DNA from: Victivallales bacterium
Lineage (GTDB): Bacteria; Verrucomicrobiota; Lentisphaeria; Victivallales; Victivallaceae
DNA: 7,389 nucleotides
Direction of reading: 5' to 3'
NCBI GenBank assembly: GCA_030634125.1
Contig: DAOWBJ010000073.1
Coordinates: forward strand, 1-7,389
Shown here: one piece after another, positions 1 to 5,881 of the stretch
Layout: every line of letters begins with the position of its first letter
How positions within the stretch are numbered: position 1 is the stretch's first letter
Made by a program: the position numbers and the translations under genes
The notes under the pieces: model-generated
The model's input: the letters and a program-made list of their open reading frames with translations, nothing else
The model's database searches: none
Told to the model about the DNA's origin: nothing

Positions 1-1
1 A

Positions 2-109
2 AAGGGCCTTATAATAATTGGAATATACTGGTACTGAGCGGTCGACATTCTCCTTGACCCAATTATTTCCATTGACTGTGAACGTCAACTGGAAGCTTTA
101 AACAAATAA
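2..109 (+). other. Possible C-terminal tail of an upstream gene, interrupted by TGA
   Basis: Reading from base 2 gives a hydrophobic stretch (GLIIIGIYWY), a TGA at 35-37, then 23 further open codons (AVDILLDPIISIDCERQ...) ending in TAA at 107-109. The composition looks protein-like on both sides of the TGA. The gene could end at the TGA, or the TGA could be read through. The frame starting at base 1 is also open, to a TGA at 55-57, and competes as the true tail. I do not recognise a family from so short a piece, and 23 open codons can occur by chance. Confidence 0.25.
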
Positions 110-172
110 ACGCAGAAAATATTTCTTTATTTGAGACTGGTAGAACATAAAAAAGGAGTTTATATTAATTAG

Positions 173-610
173 ATGAAGATTCTATTAATAAATGGACCCA
201 ATATGCAGCTCCTGGGAAAACGGGAGCCGGAAATATATGGAAAACTTACTTTAGATGAGCTCCATAGCAATCTGATGGAAGTAGCCATTGCTTTGAATGT
301 TGATCTGGTTTGTTATCAGTCCAACCACGAGGGGAATATCGTGGATAGGATTGGCAACGCGGCTCAAGACGGCATTGACGCCATTATTATAAATCCTGCC
401 GCTTATACTCATACCAGCATAGCAATACACGATGCTTTAAAAGCAGTCGCCTTGCCCGCGGTAGAGGTGCATATAAGCAATGTCGGGACACGCGAAGAAT
501 TTCGCCAGGAATCTTTGACAGCCCCTGCCTGCATCGCGATGATCGCGGGATTGGGAGTTGATGGATACGAATGGGCTTTACGCTCATTGGTAAAATTAAA
601 TAAAAAATAG
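173..610 (+). CDS. aroQ: 3-dehydroquinate dehydratase, type II
   Basis: Cytoplasmic type II dehydroquinase, which converts 3-dehydroquinate to 3-dehydroshikimate in the shikimate pathway. At 145 aa it has the usual family length. The N-terminal signature NGPNMQLLGKREPEIYG (residues 7-23) carries the catalytic Tyr22 and Arg17. The mobile-loop segment QSNHEG (49-54), INPAAYTHTS (73-82, with Asn74 and His80), EVHISN (98-103, catalytic His100) and the substrate-binding Arg111 in EEFR are all present. The ATG is fixed by an in-frame TAG directly before it (170-172). An AAGGAG at 153-158 lies 14 nt upstream, which is longer than usual. It stops in TAG and accB begins 29 nt later, so the two are probably co-transcribed. 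A weak promoter (TTGACT 72-77, TTTAAA 97-102, spacing 19) can be proposed but is not convincing. Confidence 0.95.
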   Translation: MKILLINGPNMQLLGKREPEIYGKLTLDELHSNLMEVAIALNVDLVCYQSNHEGNIVDRIGNAAQDGIDAIIINPAAYTHTSIAIHDALKAVALPAVEVHISNVGTREEFRQESLTAPACIAMIAGLGVDGYEWALRSLVKLNKK

Positions 611-639
611 AAAAATAGAAACAAAAAGGATAATTTTTT

Positions 640-1080
640 ATGAAAATTGACGAAATCAAAACGATTGTAAAAATGATGTCGGACAATGATTTGACTGAGT
701 TTAAAATTGAAGCTGAAGAGTATAATCTCTGCATTAAACGCGGCAACGAAAAAACTCAAATTTTCACTGCCGCTCCTGCTGCCGTGGCAGCACCAGTTGC
801 AGTAGCTCCGGTCGCCGCTCCAGATGCAGCAGTCCCCGCAGAACAGGAAAACACCATCGACGCTCCTATTGTTGGAACTTTCTACGCTTCTCCATCTCCT
901 GAAGCGAAAGCTTTCGTCAGCGTCGGCGATAAAGTAACAGTTGACACTGTTGTCTGTATTGTTGAAGCAATGAAAGTGATGAATGAGATCAAAGCTGAAA
1001 AAGCTGGTGTCATTAAAGAAATACTAGTCGAGAATTCCACTCCTGTAGAATATGGACAAGCTCTTTTTGTTATTGAATAA
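640..1080 (+). CDS. accB: Biotin carboxyl carrier protein of acetyl-CoA carboxylase
   Basis: BCCP carries the biotin that is carboxylated by AccC and then donates CO2 to acetyl-CoA, the first step of fatty acid synthesis. The protein has 146 aa. An N-terminal segment (1-43) is followed by an Ala/Pro/Val-rich flexible linker (about 44-68) and a C-terminal biotinyl domain (about 72-146). The biotinylation motif EAMKVMNEI places the modified lysine at Lys112. The thumb-like segment SPSPEAKAF (84-92), typical of bacterial AccB, is present. An AGGA at 627-630 lies 9 nt before the ATG. The gene lies between aroQ and accC, with 18 nt to the accC ATG, as expected for a co-expressed accBC pair. Nothing is missing or unusual in it. 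Confidence 0.95.
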   Translation: MKIDEIKTIVKMMSDNDLTEFKIEAEEYNLCIKRGNEKTQIFTAAPAAVAAPVAVAPVAAPDAAVPAEQENTIDAPIVGTFYASPSPEAKAFVSVGDKVTVDTVVCIVEAMKVMNEIKAEKAGVIKEILVENSTPVEYGQALFVIE

Positions 1081-1098
1081 ATCAACAGGAAAGTGAAT

Positions 1099-2448
1099 AT
1101 GTTTAATAAAATACTTATTGCCAATCGTGGAGAAATAGCGTTGCGTATAATTCGCGCCTGCCGCGAACTTGGCGTTAAAACCGTTGTTGCTTATTCTGAA
1201 GCGGACAAAGAATCCCTCCCCGTAAGGTTGGCGGATGAAGCCGTTTGTATCGGTTCGGCACAGCCGCTGCAAAGCTATCTTCTGATAGACAGAATTATCA
1301 GTGTCGCCGAAATATGCGATGTCGACGCTATTCATCCGGGATATGGCTTCCTGGCTGAAAACGCTCATTTCGCTGAAATATGCAGAGATTGTAATATCAC
1401 ATTTATAGGTCCGACTCCGGAAGCAATGCGCGCGCTTGGCGACAAAGCCAACGCCCGTGATACCATGAAAGCCGCCGGTGTTCCTATCACACCCGGTAGC
1501 GACGGACTTATTCATCACGAAAAAGACGCTCTCAAAATAGCTCATAAATTAAAATATCCGGTTATCATCAAAGCTACTGCCGGGGGCGGTGGACGCGGTA
1601 TGCGTATCGCTCACAATGACGCCAGCTTGATTCAAGGATATCACTCAGCCCGTACTGAAGCGGAAAATTCTTTTGGTAACGGCGCTGTTTATATGGAAAA
1701 ATTTCTGGTCAATCCCAAGCATATTGAAGTTCAAATTCTCGCGGATAATCACGGTAATGTTGTTCATCTCGGTGAACGTGACTGCTCGATTCAACGTCGT
1801 CAGCAAAAACTTATTGAAGAAGCGCCATCTCCGGCGATTAATGAGAAAATGCGGGATAAAATGGGTCGTGCCGCTGTTAAAGCCGCGAAAGCCGCAAAAT
1901 ATAATAATGCCGGCACCATCGAATTCCTCTTTTCCAATAATGAATTCTATTTCATGGAAATGAATACCCGTATTCAGGTGGAACATTGTGTTACCGAAGA
2001 AGTTACCGGTGTTGATCTGATTAAAGAACAAATTCGCGTCGCTACAGGCAAAAAATTATCTTTTGCCCAGAAGGATATCAAAATCACCGGGCACGCTATT
2101 GAATGTCGTATTAATGCTGAAAATCCAGCAACAAATTTCACTCCCAACCCTGGTAAAATAGATTTATTTATTCCGGCGGGCGGTATTGGAGTGCGGATTG
2201 ATTCGCATGCTTACTCATGATATGTTATTCCTCGTTATTATGACAGCATGATCGGGAAATTGATTGTTTACGGTAAAGACCGCAAACAAGCCCTCGAAAG
2301 ATGCCGTCGTGCACTCGAAGAATTTATCGTCGAAGGAGTCAGCACTACTATCCCGTTCACTCTCGAAGTTCTTAATAAAAAGGATTTCATACAGGGAAAA
2401 TTCGATACCGGATTTTTAGAAAAGATGATTGATGAAAAGATTAAGTAA
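1099..2448 (+). CDS. accC: Biotin carboxylase AccC with an in-frame TGA at codon 374
   Basis: ATP-dependent carboxylation of the biotin on AccB. Counting the TGA as one residue gives 449 aa, the length of E. coli AccC. The N-terminal domain (MFNKILIANRGEIALRI), ATP-grasp Gly-rich loop AGGGGRGM (161-168) and active-site residues Lys116, Lys158, His208, Glu275, Glu287, Asn289, Arg291 and Arg337 are all present. The ATG at 1099 is preferred over GTG at 1093 because AGGAA (1087-1091) sits 7 nt before the ATG and AccC proteins normally begin MFxK. The frame is broken only by TGA at 2218-2220 (after SHAYS), then continues YVIPRYYDSMIGKLIVYG to a TAA. E. coli has AGYTVPPYYDSM here, so the TGA replaces a position that is usually Gly; GGA to TGA is a single-base change. 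If UGA stops translation, about 75 C-terminal residues of the biotin carboxylase C domain are lost. The usual second Pro of IPPYYDS is Arg here (2233-2235). Confidence 0.9.
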
Positions 2449-2455
2449 TCATCTT
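2422..2455 (+). other. AT-rich hairpin over the accC stop codon
   Basis: AAGATGATT (2422-2430) and AATCATCTT (2447-2455) form a perfect 9-bp inverted repeat with a 16-nt loop, spanning the accC TAA. No T-run follows directly, so it does not look like an intrinsic terminator. It could affect mRNA stability or be chance in AT-rich sequence. Confidence 0.25.
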
Positions 2456-2490
2456 ATCTTATAACAAAAAAATTAAACAGGAGATTTTTT

Positions 2491-2940
2491 ATGAAACAGA
2501 CAGTTTCAAAACAGGAAAAAACCAGCACCGCCGTCAAAGAAGCAGCCTCTTGCGAGAAAGGAAATGATCTCGGTCTTATTAAAATTCATGGAAATGTTAT
2601 ATCGTCAATCGTCCGCCGGGCGGCATTGTCAATAGATGGAATCTCCAGATTATCAGGAAGCTCCTTTGTTGATAACATAGCTGAAATTGTCGGCAGCCGT
2701 AAAATTCATGACCGCGCGATCGCAATTGAAATAGACGAAGACAAAGTTGCTATTGAAATTAAACTGAACCTTCTTTTTGGATACAATGTTCCGGAAATAG
2801 CGGCACAAGTCCAATCTGTAATTATTGAAGAAGTTGAAAAAGTTACCGGCATGACCGCTACCAGTGTTAATGTCATAATTCAAGAAATTGAAGAAGCTCC
2901 GGTTCCTGAAACAGAAGAACCGAAAGAAGTAGCTGAATAA
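2491..2940 (+). CDS. Asp23/Gls24 family envelope stress protein (YqhY-like)
   Basis: 149 aa. An uncharged-to-basic N-terminal tail (1-27) leads into an Asp23/Gls24 domain (about 28-134). The start LGLIKIHGNVISSIVRRAALSIDGISRLSG matches the family pattern of a short strand, a helix with Ala-rich sequence and a 'GV/GI' turn. FGYNVPEIAAQVQSVIIEEVEKVTG (96-120) is the equivalent of the conserved 'yG..IpevaknVQ..V...ve.mTG' region, followed by the last strand SVNVIIQEI. The C-terminus is acidic and Pro/Glu-rich. An AGGAG at 2479-2483 lies 7 nt before the ATG. In Bacillus the accBC-linked member is YqhY, implicated in acetyl-CoA carboxylase homeostasis, and this position downstream of accC suggests a comparable role. 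Its likely partner is the membrane protein encoded next. The family is clear; the precise function is inferred. Confidence 0.85.
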   Translation: MKQTVSKQEKTSTAVKEAASCEKGNDLGLIKIHGNVISSIVRRAALSIDGISRLSGSSFVDNIAEIVGSRKIHDRAIAIEIDEDKVAIEIKLNLLFGYNVPEIAAQVQSVIIEEVEKVTGMTATSVNVIIQEIEEAPVPETEEPKEVAE

Positions 2941-2993
2941 AAGTTTTTTACAGAGTCGTTTGGAACTTGAACTAAAAACAGGAAGATGAGAAA

Positions 2994-3581
2994 ATGAGAG
3001 ACTATATAGAAAATATTTTATCTGTACTGAATATTAAGGATATTCCATTTAATAGAGGTTATTTAGTCGCTTTAATGGTTGTGGGTATAACCTTACTGGC
3101 TATATTTATAATTCGTATTATATTAAAGATTATTTTTAGAAAAAAACGATGCCATACTATCAGCATAAAAGCTGATAACGGCAGTGCGTTTATTTCCTGT
3201 TCCGCGATCATGGCGGTTATTAAAGCTCTGGAAAAAGAATTCAGCGCGCTTACGATCAACAAAGTCAATCTCTTCCGGTACAGAAACAAACCTTTTTTGG
3301 AAATATATTTAGATTTTGACGCGTCAAAAGGCGGTCTGCCAGCTCATGCCGCAAAATTCAAATTACGTGTTATTGAATCTCTGGATGCTCTTTTCGGCAT
3401 TAAAAATATCAAAAAAGTTCATTTACATTTACGTCATGTTCAATTGAACGATGCTGATATTTTGAAAACCGAAAAAATAATTTTGGAGACCAATAAAACA
3501 GCTGAAATCTCAGTCGGTTCCATGAAGCTTCCAGGAAAAAAAGAAAAGAAAGCGCCAGCTGACGATAAAACTAAAAAATAG
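2994..3581 (+). CDS. amaP: AmaP-like membrane anchor for the Asp23-family protein
   Basis: 195 aa. A short N-terminal segment precedes one strong transmembrane helix (about 23-48, YLVALMVVGITLLAIFIIRI...) followed by a basic stop-transfer cluster FRKKR. The soluble part (about 54-152) runs HTISIKADNGSAFISCSAIMAVIKALEKEF..., with later strands FLEIYLDFDA and HLHLRHVQL. This matches the organisation of alkaline shock response membrane anchor proteins, in which a TM segment leads into a domain related to Asp23. The C-terminal tail is Lys-rich (KKEKKAPADDKTKK). AGGAAG at 2980-2985 lies 8 nt before the ATG. The gene directly follows the Asp23-family gene, the usual partner. It has only one clear TM helix, whereas some Firmicute AmaP proteins may have two. 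Assignment rests on topology, motif pattern and context. Confidence 0.7.
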   Translation: MRDYIENILSVLNIKDIPFNRGYLVALMVVGITLLAIFIIRIILKIIFRKKRCHTISIKADNGSAFISCSAIMAVIKALEKEFSALTINKVNLFRYRNKPFLEIYLDFDASKGGLPAHAAKFKLRVIESLDALFGIKNIKKVHLHLRHVQLNDADILKTEKIILETNKTAEISVGSMKLPGKKEKKAPADDKTKK

Positions 3582-3585
3582 TTCG

Positions 3586-4155
3586 ATGCAAATAATTTTA
3601 GCTTCTAATTCCGAACGACGCAAACATTTGCTTAATGAGATGGGACTGGATTTTATCCAAGTCCCGTCTTCTGTCATAGAGCTCAATAACGAACATTATT
3701 ACACCGAAGTCGCAACCTTCAACGCTATCCGCAAAGCTCAGGACATTGCCGTGAATTATCCTGATCATCTGGTAATCGGAGCTGATACCGTAATAGAATA
3801 TCAGCGGGAAATCATCGGCAAGCCGAATGGCCTTGCCGACGCTAAAAATATATTGCTGAAACTTTCCAACGCCAGTCATTTCGTCGTAAGCGCAGTAAGT
3901 TTGCAATCGCTGAACGCCAAAATCCGCTGTACCTTCGCCGTACGCACCGAAGTTCATTTCAAAGCTTTCACTCCAGAAGTTGTCGATCAGTATCTCTCTT
4001 TAGTCCACGTTTTAGACAAAGCCGGAGCTTACGCAATTCAGGAGCATGGTGAAATGCTGGTTGATTTTATTGAGGGGCCGCTTGACAACGTAATAGGCCT
4101 TCCCTGTCAAGCCCTGCAAAAAGCCTTGAATGCGATCAAGCCTTTTTTAAATTAA
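3586..4155 (+). CDS. maf: Maf family nucleoside triphosphate pyrophosphatase (dTTP/UTP type)
   Basis: 189 aa, usual Maf length. These enzymes hydrolyse non-canonical or excess nucleoside triphosphates to the monophosphate. The N-terminal motif is LASNSERRKHLL (5-16), where most relatives have SPRR, so Pro is replaced by Glu. The catalytic-base segment is GADTVI (65-70, Asp67). Further motifs are LSNASHFVVSAVSL, LDKAGAYAIQEHG and LDNVIGLP. GADT plus KAGAYAIQ resembles E. coli YhdE (dTTP/UTP) rather than YceF, which has GSDQ and CAGSF. No Shine-Dalgarno sequence is visible; the ATG lies 4 nt after the amaP TAG, so translation is probably coupled. This is the last gene of the aroQ-maf run, and a terminator-like hairpin overlaps its 3' end. 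Confidence 0.92.
   Translation: MQIILASNSERRKHLLNEMGLDFIQVPSSVIELNNEHYYTEVATFNAIRKAQDIAVNYPDHLVIGADTVIEYQREIIGKPNGLADAKNILLKLSNASHFVVSAVSLQSLNAKIRCTFAVRTEVHFKAFTPEVVDQYLSLVHVLDKAGAYAIQEHGEMLVDFIEGPLDNVIGLPCQALQKALNAIKPFLN
4118..4148 (+). terminator. Possible intrinsic terminator overlapping the end of maf
   Basis: An A-run and GC (4118-4124) leads to CTTGA (4125-4129), a 6-nt loop, TCAAG (4136-4140), then CC and a run of six T (4143-4148). The inner 5-bp stem is followed by one C-C mismatch, a G-C pair and A-T pairs between the flanking runs. The stem is weak and lies inside the coding sequence, but it sits where the operon would end. Confidence 0.35.
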
Positions 4156-4205
4156 AATTCCTTAAAAATGCTCTCATTTTAATATTGAATCTTCTATAAA
4201 TTTCG

Positions 4206-4485
4206 CCGTGTGCAAGTTTTTTTACTTATTCAAGCCCCCGCTGGGCGGCGCCATTTGATTAGCCTCGGGCGTAAGCCCGTGGACATGAATTTTAGTATAT
4301 AATTCCAGCCTCCGCAGGATGGCGGCACAAAATGCCTTTCTCGTTCTTCCTGTTTTTTCTGCCGCCGCTCTGCGAGGGCTGAAAATTTGCATTATATAAT
4401 TTCCACGGGCTTGCGCCCGAGGCTAACCAGGTATCGTCCTCTGCAAGGACTTAAAACCTACTTTTGATTAAAAACTTGCACACGG
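4206..4485. repeat. 280-bp foldback element with 16-bp terminal inverted repeats
   Basis: CCGTGTGCAAGTTTTT (4206-4221) is repeated exactly, inverted, at 4470-4485. Inside, 4259-4283 and 4402-4426 form a second inverted pair with 24 of 25 bases matching. A third pair, 4307-4327 and 4360-4380, matches at 16 of 21, leaving a loop of about 32 nt. Several arms are themselves small hairpins: GCCcCCgctgGGcGGC (4234-4249), CCtCGGGCgtaaGCCCGtGG (4263-4282), its mirror CCaCGGGCttgcGCCCGaGG (4403-4422), and GTCCTctgcaAGGAC (4436-4450). The element can therefore fold as one long hairpin or as a row of small ones. I see no gene within it. A non-autonomous foldback or MITE-like element, or a cluster of REP-like palindromes, fits best. 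It lies between maf and an AT-rich accessory gene. Confidence 0.8.
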
Positions 4486-4492
4486 TGTGCAA
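4476..4492. repeat. Perfect palindrome at the right end of the foldback element
   Basis: TTGCACAC-G-GTGTGCAA is a perfect palindrome with 8-bp arms around one central base. Its right arm, GTGTGCAA (4485-4492), also occurs in the same orientation at the left boundary (4208-4215). It could be a recognition site at the element end, the scar of an insertion, or an operator close to the promoter at 4499. Confidence 0.6.
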
Positions 4493-4498
4493 CAAAAT

Positions 4499-4526
4499 TT
4501 GACAATGTGTCTTAGCCATATATTGT
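4499..4526 (+). promoter_or_regulatory. Candidate sigma-70 promoter for the 420-aa gene
   Basis: A consensus -35 TTGACA (4499-4504) is followed after 16 nt by TATTGT (4521-4526), 4 of 6 to the -10 consensus. An overlapping TATATT (4519-4524) is a better -10 but leaves only 14 nt. It lies immediately outside the foldback element and about 75 nt before the start codon, suggesting independent transcription of the downstream gene. Confidence 0.4.
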
Positions 4527-4600
4527 TAATAGAAAGAAAAGGAAACAAGTGTAAAACGAATATGAAATTGATGGAGTAGTTTTGAATATAGGAAATAAGT

Positions 4601-5863
4601 ATGTTAGATAAGTTGTACAAAATAGTTGAAGATCAATATTTTAAGTCAAACGATTTCAATGGTATGCCCATATATAGATTGACAGATGATTTTGATGTTG
4701 ATAGCAACGAATTCCGTGAAGTTATCAAAAATGCGATTGATCAAGAGATTCTTACTGTAACTTTTTTTGGAAATACACATATACTCGCACTTTCAGGCTA
4801 TCCAAAAGAAAAAATTATGGAGTGGTTCAATACTGAAGATTATCCTTCACATATTTGCTTATATCCACATGCTAATCAACTAAAGAAATCAATACAACTG
4901 GAATCTTTAAAAGATTCCCCGTATGAACTTGAATTGGCAAAAGGTGCTGGTCAATTAGATTATAGAACTTTTGATCTTTCAGTTTTAGAGTACTACAGAA
5001 ATGATCCTCGTTACTCATATGAAACAGATTTTATCCGTGGTGCTATTAGAATAAAAGATGAGTATTTTGAATCTAAATCTGTACCAGAACATGATCAAAT
5101 TTTACTTTCAACATTTGGTTTTGGATATGATGACGACCTAAATCGATACGTTGTCGTTTTCCTGAGATATTTAAAAGGCTTGAGCTCTGAGCATCAAAAA
5201 GTATGGAGCGTAAAGGAAGTAAAAGGGCACATAATGCCTCATCCTGATTATTATAACTCTTGTATAAAAGGAGATTGGGGAACAAAAATATCTATCTTTG
5301 AAGCTTTTGTTCAAGAGTTAAAAATTATTAACGAAATGAGTTTGACTATTGGCAAACCTATATTATTTAGAAATGATTATTACTCTAAGCGACCAAAAGA
5401 ATTTGGATTTTTACTCAGACCAACAGAATCTGAGTTTAATAATTTTATACTTCTATTAGATAAAATGATGTCTGACAATATTAATAAGAAGTTCTTTAAT
5501 GGTGATGTGGATATTGAAACTGATATAGAAAGAGCTGATGGGAAAATTATAGTTACGCAAAAAGGAACTATCCAAATTTTAGAATCATGGGTAAATAAAT
5601 ATTTTACACCGAGAGACCGGACATCAGTTGATGAGATGTTGGCAACTTTTAGGGAAGTTAGAAGTCTTAGGCAAAAGCCGGCTCATAAAGTTAATACAGA
5701 CTCATTTAATCAAAATATTTTTCGCAAGCAGCGAGAAATTATAATTAAAGCATACGATGCAGTTCGAACTTTACGACTAATTTTAGCAAATCATCCAGCT
5801 GTTAAAAAAAGTCCTCCACAAATCAGCAAATACCTTTACGAAGGCAAAATCTGGGATATCTAA
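4601..5863 (+). CDS. Uncharacterised 420-aa protein with a C-terminal HEPN-like Rx4H motif
   Basis: I do not recognise a named family. The protein is soluble with no signal peptide or TM helix. An N-terminal region (1-100) may include a winged-helix-like part. A middle region (about 185-300) contains YLKGLSSEHQKVW, HPDYYNSCIKGDWGTKISIFEAF, INEMS and EFGFLLRPTESEFNNFILLLDKMMSDNIN, a pattern that seems familiar from uncharacterised bacterial proteins. The helical C-terminus has FREVRSLRQKPAHKV with Arg357-x4-His362, the R-x4-6-H pattern of HEPN domains, which are often RNases in toxin-antitoxin and abortive-infection systems. Catalytic activity is not established. An AGGA at 4590-4593 lies 7 nt before the ATG. 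The coding sequence is visibly more AT-rich than aroQ-maf, with more codons ending in A or T, and the foldback repeat lies upstream. This suggests an acquired accessory gene, possibly defensive. The next gene starts 18 nt after its TAA. Confidence 0.6.
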   Translation: MLDKLYKIVEDQYFKSNDFNGMPIYRLTDDFDVDSNEFREVIKNAIDQEILTVTFFGNTHILALSGYPKEKIMEWFNTEDYPSHICLYPHANQLKKSIQLESLKDSPYELELAKGAGQLDYRTFDLSVLEYYRNDPRYSYETDFIRGAIRIKDEYFESKSVPEHDQILLSTFGFGYDDDLNRYVVVFLRYLKGLSSEHQKVWSVKEVKGHIMPHPDYYNSCIKGDWGTKISIFEAFVQELKIINEMSLTIGKPILFRNDYYSKRPKEFGFLLRPTESEFNNFILLLDKMMSDNINKKFFNGDVDIETDIERADGKIIVTQKGTIQILESWVNKYFTPRDRTSVDEMLATFREVRSLRQKPAHKVNTDSFNQNIFRKQREIIIKAYDAVRTLRLILANHPAVKKSPPQISKYLYEGKIWDI

Positions 5864-5881
5864 TCCAATCCGGGAGTTTTT

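Noticed and set aside
1093..1098. GTG at 1093 as the accC start
   Set aside because: The ribosome binding site at 1087-1091 is too close to it and correctly spaced for the ATG at 1099, which also gives the usual MFxK N-terminus.
1024..2031. Long minus-strand open frames opposite accC
   Set aside because: They lie antisense to a clearly conserved gene and their translations have no recognisable domain.
2218..2260. Selenocysteine insertion at the accC TGA
   Set aside because: The position is not a Cys in AccC, has no redox role, and no convincing SECIS-like hairpin follows the TGA.
2248..2448. Separate 66-aa gene starting at the ATG at 2248
   Set aside because: It is the C-terminal part of AccC (MIGKLIVYG...), with no ribosome binding site and continuous homology before the ATG.
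4206..4485. CRISPR array or integron attC site in the intergenic repeats
   Set aside because: The repeats are inverted and nested, not direct with regular spacers, and no attC-type R/L core or integrase is seen.
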